From the NCBI GenBank assembly GCA_026400275.1, contig JAPLPK010000164.1, positions 1 to 40,537 on the forward strand: a stretch of 40,537 nt of DNA. The letters are read 5' to 3'. The position numbers were made by a program, and so were the translations under genes. Below, in pieces: positions 34,879-40,537 of this stretch. Position 1 is the stretch's first letter. Every line of letters starts with the position of its first letter. The notes under the pieces are model-generated. The model had not been told where the DNA came from. It ran no database searches and worked only from the letters and a program-made list of their open reading frames with translations. The stretch comes from Burkholderiales bacterium (lineage in GTDB: Bacteria; Pseudomonadota; Gammaproteobacteria; Burkholderiales; Burkholderiaceae_C).

Positions 34879-37686
34879 ATGTTCGGCTTCTCCTCTCCTA
34901 AAACAACGCCTGCCACTCCTTCTGAAAAGCCTGCCGTGAACGCCACAAAATCCCAAGAACCGCATCCGCTCGACACCCTGACGGGAGGCGCTTTTTCCGC
35001 CCACACCGCCGGTGAGCGTGCGCAGCGCATCCGCGACTGGCTGGTGACCAACCCCAGCTACGAGCAGATGCAGGAGGTGTTCCAGGAGCTGAACGGACGA
35101 GACCGTGGTGCGGCCAAGCCGTTGAAGGAAAAGCTGGACGAACTCAAGCGCAGCAAGGGCGCTGAAATCATCGCCGCCGAGTGGGCCCGCAAGGCCACCG
35201 CGCTGCTGGCCCTGCCCAAGCTGAACATGGCCGATGCCATGGCTTGGCAGCGCGATGCCGCCAAGGCCGGCGCACCGCTGAGCAAGGAACCGCTGGCCGC
35301 CCTGAAGGTGCAGCTGGCCGACCGCGTTAAAGGCATTGAAGACCTGCAGCACCGCGTGCAGGTGCAGCGTGAAGCCGCCGTACTGCTGGCCCAGCGCATC
35401 GAAGTGCTGTCCACCAAGCCTTGGCGTGATGCCCAGGCCGCGCTGGACGTGCTGCGCAACGACGTACAACACTGGCAAGACCAGGCCACGGCTTTGGCGT
35501 CTGACAGCAACTGGACCAGCGTGGATGGCAAATACCCCACTATGCTGGACGCCTCGCGCGGCCAACTGCTGGTGGTGTGGGAAGCCTTCCAGGGCGCTTT
35601 GGCCCTGGTCGTCGCGGCCGACGCCGACGCCAATGCGCCGCTGCCCCCGGTGAACGTGTGGGCCGACGAAATTCGTGTGGCCCGTGGCATTCCATTGGAA
35701 GCTGCCAAGCCCGCCAGACCAGCCAAGGAACCCAAAGCCCCGGTGGACCCGGCCCTGCGCGAAGCCGCTAACAAGGCGGTGCAAGACGCACTCAGCAAGG
35801 TCGAGCAAGAAGTGGCCGAAGGCCATGGCAAGGCCAGCGCCGGCGCCGCAGCGGCATTGCGCAATGCCTTGAAAGAACACAACCGTCTGGTCGATGAGAA
35901 GCTGGGCAACGCCGCGCAAGCCGCACTGGCCGCCGCCGGCGAGTTGGAGGGCTGGCAGCGCTGGCGCGCCGACCAACTGCGTGAAGAGCTGCTGATCAAG
36001 GCCGAAGGCCTGCTCAAGCGCCCCGACGGCCATGCCCTGGGCGGCCGCAAGATGCAAGACACACTGCGCCAGATGCGCGAGCAATGGAAGCAGACCGACC
36101 AAGGCGGCGTGCCCAACCATGCGCTGTGGAAGCGTTTTGACGAAGCCTGCAACGAGGCCTACAAGGTCGTCGAAGCCTGGCTGGACAAGGTCAAGACCGA
36201 AGCCGTGGCCAACAAGGCCCAGCGCCTGGCGCTGATCGAAGAAGTCAAGGCCTGGGCCGCCGAGAACGTAACGGCCAAGGACGGCGATTGGAAGGGCTTC
36301 TCCCGCATCCTGCACCAGTTCGGCGACCGCTGGCGCGATGCCGGCCACCTGGGCGAAAAGGCGTTTGCTGAAATGCAGCCGCTGTGGAAAGAGGCCATCG
36401 GCCTGGCCGCTGCGCCTCTGGAAAACCTGCAAAAAGCCAGCGTGGAATTCCGCCAGGCCATGATCGAAGAAGCCAAGGTGCTGGGCGCCGCACCCGTATT
36501 GCGCATCGACGCCGTCAAGGCGTTGCAGCAACGCTGGCAGGCTGAGGCCCAGGGCGTGCCGCTGGACCGCAAGTTCGAACAAAAGCTGTGGGACGCCTTC
36601 CGCAAGCCGCTGGACGAAGCCTTCAACCGCAAGACCGAAGAACGCAGCAAGGCCGCCACTGCCCTGAGCGACCGCGACCGCATGGTGCTGGACGCCGCCA
36701 AGGCACTGGATGCCGCGAACGCCTCGGGCGACGCGCAAAAGATCCGCGCTGCTATGGCCGACCTGGAAGCCGCCCTGCGTGGCCAGGCCCTGGCCCAGGC
36801 CGCCGTGAATGCCGACAAGGCCGACGCCGCCGCCCAGTCCGCCGTGCAGGCTGAGTCTGCTGCTGCCGCGCCGGTGGCTGAGGCTTCTGAAGAAAATACG
36901 CCTGTAGCGCAGGAAGAATCTGCACAAGCAGCTACTGAAAATGTAGCAAACGCAGAGCCGGCTGCAGAAGCTGCCCCGGTCGAAGCCCCCAAGCCGGCGC
37001 GTAAGCCTGTAGTGGCCATGCGCGGCGACGACCGCCCCGGCATGAAGAAGGCCGAGCCCGCACCCGCTGCGGGCCGTGGCGGCAAGTTTGGTGACCGCAA
37101 GGACGGCCCACGTGGCGCCGCCCGCCCGGGTGACAACAAGTTCGAGCCCCGCCGCGACGACCGTGGTGGCCGTGACGGTGGCCGCTTCGGTGATCGCCCC
37201 GCGTTCGAAGACCGTGGCCCACGCCTGGGCGATGCGGCCTTCCGCGCCCAGCGCGACGCACTGGAAAACGCCCAGCACGCGCTGAAGAAGCTGGCCGCAC
37301 AAGCCCATGGTGAGGTTTTGACCGACCTGCTCAGCGCCTGGGAAAAGCGCGACATGGCTCAGTTGCCCAGCGCCCAGGCCTTGGGCCATGGCGTGAACCC
37401 GGCGACCCGCACGGCCTGGGCACAAAGCCTGAGCGCTCCTGCCAAGGCCGATGAAAAGATCGCCGCAGAAGCCCTGTTGCGTCTGGAAATCGCAGCCGAG
37501 GCACCCACGCCCGCCGAGCTGGTCAGCGCCCGACGCATGCTGCAACTGCAGTTGCTGACCAAGCGCAACGACCCATCGCCAGCGCAAACCTGGGCGCAAG
37601 ATGCTGCCAAGGTTTGGGCCAGCAGCTTCGACGCAGGCCAGGCGCGGCGTATGCAGACCGTGCTGAAGATTCTGCTCAAGCGCTAA
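34879..37686 (+). CDS. DUF349 domain protein with RG-rich segment
   Basis: This protein of 935 residues starts MFGFSSPKTTPATP. It is mostly charged alpha-helix, with at least three DUF349 repeats: MREQWKQTDQGGVPNHALWKRFDEA (about 400), FGDRWRDAGHLGEKAFAEMQPLWKEA (about 480) and LQQRWQAEAQGVPLDRKFEQKLWDAFRKPLDEAF (about 550). An Ala/Glu-rich linker follows (about 650-710) that includes a palindromic-element copy. An Arg/Gly/Asp-rich segment at about 730-785 (GDRKDGPRGAARPGDN, RRDDRGGRDGGRFGDR) resembles RNA-binding RGG regions. The family has no firm biochemical role that I can name. I chose the ATG at 34879 because the 18 residues from an upstream codon at 34825 look unrelated. Confidence 0.85.
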   Translation: MFGFSSPKTTPATPSEKPAVNATKSQEPHPLDTLTGGAFSAHTAGERAQRIRDWLVTNPSYEQMQEVFQELNGRDRGAAKPLKEKLDELKRSKGAEIIAAEWARKATALLALPKLNMADAMAWQRDAAKAGAPLSKEPLAALKVQLADRVKGIEDLQHRVQVQREAAVLLAQRIEVLSTKPWRDAQAALDVLRNDVQHWQDQATALASDSNWTSVDGKYPTMLDASRGQLLVVWEAFQGALALVVAADADANAPLPPVNVWADEIRVARGIPLEAAKPARPAKEPKAPVDPALREAANKAVQDALSKVEQEVAEGHGKASAGAAAALRNALKEHNRLVDEKLGNAAQAALAAAGELEGWQRWRADQLREELLIKAEGLLKRPDGHALGGRKMQDTLRQMREQWKQTDQGGVPNHALWKRFDEACNEAYKVVEAWLDKVKTEAVANKAQRLALIEEVKAWAAENVTAKDGDWKGFSRILHQFGDRWRDAGHLGEKAFAEMQPLWKEAIGLAAAPLENLQKASVEFRQAMIEEAKVLGAAPVLRIDAVKALQQRWQAEAQGVPLDRKFEQKLWDAFRKPLDEAFNRKTEERSKAATALSDRDRMVLDAAKALDAANASGDAQKIRAAMADLEAALRGQALAQAAVNADKADAAAQSAVQAESAAAAPVAEASEENTPVAQEESAQAATENVANAEPAAEAAPVEAPKPARKPVVAMRGDDRPGMKKAEPAPAAGRGGKFGDRKDGPRGAARPGDNKFEPRRDDRGGRDGGRFGDRPAFEDRGPRLGDAAFRAQRDALENAQHALKKLAAQAHGEVLTDLLSAWEKRDMAQLPSAQALGHGVNPATRTAWAQSLSAPAKADEKIAAEALLRLEIAAEAPTPAELVSARRMLQLQLLTKRNDPSPAQTWAQDAAKVWASSFDAGQARRMQTVLKILLKR
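36891..36950 (-). repeat. Dispersed palindromic element, copy 7 (inside DUF349 gene, antisense orientation)
   Basis: Read on the minus strand it gives TTTGCTACATTTTCAG, TAGCTGCTTGTGCAG, an AT-rich loop, then TGCGCTACAGGCG and TATTTTC. About 24 of 36 core bases match copy 5. On the gene's strand it encodes an acidic, Ala/Gln-rich linker (ENTPVAQEESAQAATENVA). Confidence 0.6.
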
Positions 37687-37780
37687 GTGGGAAAAGGTAC
37701 CAGGTGCGGTGGATGGCCTTTAGCGGGCGGACTGATCCCCTCGTAAGGCGTACGCGTCTTTGGGGTGGAGGGCGGCCTGC

Positions 37781-39373
37781 ATGAGTACCGACGCCATGCC
37801 TCTGGAGGCCCTGGGTCGCGCCACCGCATCGAATGCCACGCGTGAGCGGCCTGTATGGCACACCGTGCTGCTGCTATGCCTGGGCCAGGTGTTGCTGTGG
37901 AGCCTGGCTTCTGGCCTGACCTACAAGGCCCCCGAGATCGATTCGGCCGAGCAGTTCACCTGGTCGTTTTCGATGGAGAACGGCTACTGGAAGCATCCGC
38001 CCGTGCCGTCTTGGCTGATGCACGGCTTGCTGCAGGTATTTGGCCCCTCGGTGGTGCTGCCGTTCGCGGCTGCCCAAGTGAGCACAGTGCTGGCCTTGTT
38101 CCTGACCTGGCGCCTGGGTTGCGAATTCATGTCGCAGCGACGTGCTTTGGTGGCGGTGGCTCTGACCTCACTGGTGACATACCACAACCTGGGGGCTGAC
38201 AACTTCAACCACAACACGGCATTGCTGCCCTTCCAGGCGGCGATGGTCTTGACGTTCTACCTGGCGACCCGCCGGAGATCGCTCTATCTGTGGGCTTTGG
38301 TGGGGCTGTATGCCGGCTTGTCCATGATGGTGAAGTATGTGGCGCTGATGCCCATTGCCGGTTTGCTGTTGTACCTGGCACTGGACCGGGCCTTGCACCA
38401 CCGCCTGACGTTGCAGGGCCTTGCCGTGGCGGCCCTGGTATCTGTGGCTGTGTTGGTGCCACACGCTATCTGGCTGCAAACCACGAATTTCCTGCCTTTC
38501 CGCTACGCCCATTCCGTGACGCTGCCCCTGCAGGGCTGGGCGGCCCAGTTGTCGAGCCTGGGGGCTTTTGCGGGCATCCAGCTGGTCCGCGTCTGGCCGC
38601 TGGTGCTGGGCCTGCTGTATTTGCGCAGGCTGTGCCGTAGGAGTACGGAGGCGTTGCAACCCACGCCAGCCCTCAATCCATCGGATCGCCTGTTTCTGTG
38701 GGTCGCTACCTTGTCGCCGCTGGCGCTGACCGTGGTGTACTGCGTCGCGACCCGGACGGAGCTGGTATCCCGTTGGGGCGCGAATGCATTTTTGCTGGCG
38801 GGCTTGCTGGCAATGGCCGTGCTGCGAATGCCCGTGTCCCGTTTGATTGAGCGTTCGATTTTGCGTGCGGTGATCGCTGCGCACGTTGTTCTATGCCTGA
38901 GTTTGGTGTTGGGCAAGACGGTGGTGGCCGAGCACTTCCATTGGCGTACCCGGGCCAACTTCCCAGGCGGTTTACTGGCGCGCAATGCCATGGAAGAGTG
39001 GCGCAAGAACACCAGCGTGCCCTTGCGCATCGTTGTCTCTGATATCTGGCTGGGCGGCAATATCGTGGCCCATAGCTCGGGTTCGCAGCGGGTGGCAGTG
39101 CTGATTGACGGGCACTACTTCAAATCACCGTGGGTGAATGCCGAAGCCATCCGCACCTGCGGTGCCATGGTGCTGGACGATCAGACCCGGGGCGCTACCG
39201 GTTCCGCAGCCAACAGCCCGGAACTGAACCGTCTGATGGAGCAAGCCTCTGTCAGCGGTGCCTGGAATATGCCCTGGGCCGTGTCGCAGGCGCAGGCCAC
39301 TGAAAGTGGCACCGGCGTGGTGCGCTGGGGCATCATCCTGCCGAGCGCACCCGGCAGCTGCATGGTCCGCTGA
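37781..39373 (+). CDS. Family 39 glycosyltransferase (ArnT-like, PMT_2), membrane protein
   Basis: This polytopic inner-membrane protein has 530 residues and 11-13 hydrophobic segments. The first periplasmic loop after TM1 reads TYKAPEIDSAEQFTWSFSMENGYWKHPPVPSWLMHG. Its acidic residues and K/H-P-P motif are typical of polyprenyl-phosphate-sugar-dependent transferases such as ArnT and dolichyl-phosphate-mannose transferases. A soluble C-terminal tail follows the last TM (about 390-530). Such enzymes use undecaprenyl-phosphate sugars to modify lipid A, glycans or proteins; the acceptor here is not predictable. I chose the ATG at 37781, preceded by a GGAGG-containing stretch. It is convergent with the helicase gene. 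Confidence 0.85.
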   Translation: MSTDAMPLEALGRATASNATRERPVWHTVLLLCLGQVLLWSLASGLTYKAPEIDSAEQFTWSFSMENGYWKHPPVPSWLMHGLLQVFGPSVVLPFAAAQVSTVLALFLTWRLGCEFMSQRRALVAVALTSLVTYHNLGADNFNHNTALLPFQAAMVLTFYLATRRRSLYLWALVGLYAGLSMMVKYVALMPIAGLLLYLALDRALHHRLTLQGLAVAALVSVAVLVPHAIWLQTTNFLPFRYAHSVTLPLQGWAAQLSSLGAFAGIQLVRVWPLVLGLLYLRRLCRRSTEALQPTPALNPSDRLFLWVATLSPLALTVVYCVATRTELVSRWGANAFLLAGLLAMAVLRMPVSRLIERSILRAVIAAHVVLCLSLVLGKTVVAEHFHWRTRANFPGGLLARNAMEEWRKNTSVPLRIVVSDIWLGGNIVAHSSGSQRVAVLIDGHYFKSPWVNAEAIRTCGAMVLDDQTRGATGSAANSPELNRLMEQASVSGAWNMPWAVSQAQATESGTGVVRWGIILPSAPGSCMVR

Positions 39374-39388
39374 GGCGTTTTATTGCCT

Positions 39389-40537
39389 TTAGTGCTTGTC
39401 GCCTAGCAGGCTGCTAGGCCGTGGCTGGCTGGCCAGCAGCGTCAGTTGGCGCCGGGCGCGGGTCACACCTACGTAGAAGGTGTTGGCCTCTTCGCCTGCA
39501 TCGGAATGCGGGTCGGGGAACTCGCCTTGCGCCAGATACGGTATTTGCACTACATCGAATTCCAGCCCCTTGACGCTGGTGATGCTGGCAATTAGCAGGC
39601 TGCTGCTTTTGTCGCGCTGGCTGTCATGTTGCTTTTGCTCGATCGCGTTCAAGTGCTGGAAGAACAGCGCCGGGCTGGCAAAGCGCTCGGCCGCCTGGGC
39701 CAGCCAGGTGAGGTTGGTTTCTGCCTCCACGCGGCGCAGACGTGAGCTGAGCACCTGGTTCACCAGGGTATGGATCTGCAAATCTTTCAGTACGGCGTCC
39801 AGCAGGCCGGGGCCGGTGTGGGTGCGGATGCGCAGCACGGCAGCTTGCAGCCGCTTGCGGGTATTGGCCGGTGCGTTGCGCAGCACCTGGTTTTCGAAGA
39901 ACGAGGTCAGGAACAGCGGGTTGTCGGTGACGCTGCGTACGGCATCGTCCAATAGCTCTTGTTGTGATTCGTGTTCGCGCCCCTCCACCTGGATGTGCGA
40001 GCCGGCAAAGAACACCAGTGCGCGCATCACCAGCGCACGGGTGCGCTCCACGGTGACGCTGCGCAGGTCGTCAGTGGCCACGGCCAGCAGGCCGCGCAGG
40101 AACAGCACCTCGGGCCGCAGCACATAGCTGTCGAAGCCGCGCGTGGTGTAGGGCAGGCCGGCCTCGATCAGGGCGTTTTCAATCTGCACCGACTGGTGGG
40201 CATGGCGCAGCAGCACTGCAAATTCATGCATCTTGGCGCGCGGCTGGCTCTTCCATTGCAAGGCCTGCTGCACCACCAGGGCCGCGCAGGCGGCGTTGTC
40301 GGCGTAGTCCAGGCGCGTGAGCGGGGTGTTGTGCGGGGCCATGGTGGCATAGGCTTTGTGGGCGATCTGGCCGGCCAGCTTGGCCACGGCAGCGCCGAAA
40401 CGGAAGCTGTGCGTCAGCGGGTAGCGCTGTACCTTGTGGCTGCTGTGCTCGGCCAGGCTGCTGCGCATGAATTTGGCGTCGGCGCCGGTGGCTTTGTGGA
40501 TCACCTGGTCGATGTCGCCCACACCGCAAAAGAAGCA
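39389..40537 (-). CDS. UvrD/Rep-type superfamily 1 helicase, C-terminal part (5' partial)
   Basis: The frame runs off the end of the window, so the Walker A half is not seen. What remains is the C-terminal part of an SF1A helicase: GVGDIDQVIHKATGAD (the motif III-type GDxDQxI block), FRFG as in motif IV, SVKGLEFDVVQIPYL (motif V with KGLEF) and TFYVGVTRARRQLTLL (motif VI, arginine finger). The frame is open to base 40537, with CFFCGVGDIDQ at the edge. It translocates on single-stranded DNA; whether it is UvrD, Rep, or another member cannot be said from this piece. The usual long UvrD C-terminal tail is absent, and it ends SSLLGDKH. Confidence 0.85.
   Translation of the reverse strand, partial: CFFCGVGDIDQVIHKATGADAKFMRSSLAEHSSHKVQRYPLTHSFRFGAAVAKLAGQIAHKAYATMAPHNTPLTRLDYADNAACAALVVQQALQWKSQPRAKMHEFAVLLRHAHQSVQIENALIEAGLPYTTRGFDSYVLRPEVLFLRGLLAVATDDLRSVTVERTRALVMRALVFFAGSHIQVEGREHESQQELLDDAVRSVTDNPLFLTSFFENQVLRNAPANTRKRLQAAVLRIRTHTGPGLLDAVLKDLQIHTLVNQVLSSRLRRVEAETNLTWLAQAAERFASPALFFQHLNAIEQKQHDSQRDKSSSLLIASITSVKGLEFDVVQIPYLAQGEFPDPHSDAGEEANTFYVGVTRARRQLTLLASQPRPSSLLGDKH

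Noticed and set aside
34873-37599. A 908-codon open frame on the minus strand opposite the DUF349 gene.
   Set aside because: It is a GC-rich antisense shadow: the plus-strand frame has clear DUF349 repeats, while the minus-strand product has no recognisable domain and is low complexity.

Overview
The window reads as a chromosomal segment of a betaproteobacterium of the order Burkholderiales, most likely family Comamonadaceae (Rhodoferax/Polaromonas/Acidovorax-like). The evidence is the protein style, the gene order (ispB / rplU-rpmA-obgE-proB / rppH / proS; pilVWXY1E-fimT; rib-nusB; ybgC-tolQRA), the RibB protein with a degenerate RibA-like tail, and short dispersed palindromic elements of a kind I recall from that family. 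Nearly all of it is dense core-genome coding sequence. There is no prophage, IS element or CRISPR array.

Layout. 1-3.5 kb: 3' end of aspS with its terminator, an Asp/Glu racemase-family gene, and an AraC-type regulator divergent from an MFS exporter. 3.5-8.4 kb: tRNA-Pro(CGG), ispB, then rplU-rpmA-terminator-obgE-proB and convergent rppH. 8.5-10.9 kb: proS followed by a lytic transglycosylase gene. From 27.4 kb back to 10.9 kb, 18 genes lie on the minus strand, mostly with 4-nt overlaps or gaps of a few bases: pilV-pilW-pilX-pilY1-pilE-fimT (minor pilins and tip adhesin), ribD-ribE-ribBX-ribH (riboflavin), nusB, an aminotransferase, ybgC-tolQ-tolR-tolA (envelope energisation), a truncated FAH-family gene and a Nudix gene. 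27.5-30.2 kb: nrdR (5'-truncated) and glyA behind a clear ZTP riboswitch, then a second lytic transglycosylase. 30.2-40.5 kb: a roughly 740-bp gene-poor stretch, a large AsmA/DUF748 protein, a DUF349 protein, a family-39 glycosyltransferase, and the C-terminal part of a UvrD-type helicase.

Three observations stand out. First, a palindromic element of about 55 bp occurs at least seven times, and four copies lie inside protein-coding genes (ribD, DUF748 twice, DUF349) without breaking the frame. Three of these use the same reading phase, which resembles the Rickettsia palindromic elements. Second, two co-directional gene pairs (FAH/Nudix and glyA/nrdR) are fused by what look like deletions. Each removes the 3' end of the upstream gene, the spacer and the 5' end of the downstream gene, including half of a zinc ribbon in both downstream proteins. 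Third, the ZTP riboswitch places glyA, and probably the damaged nrdR behind it, under folate/purine-stress control.

All calls come from reading the sequence by eye with knowledge of the protein families. No database search was run.
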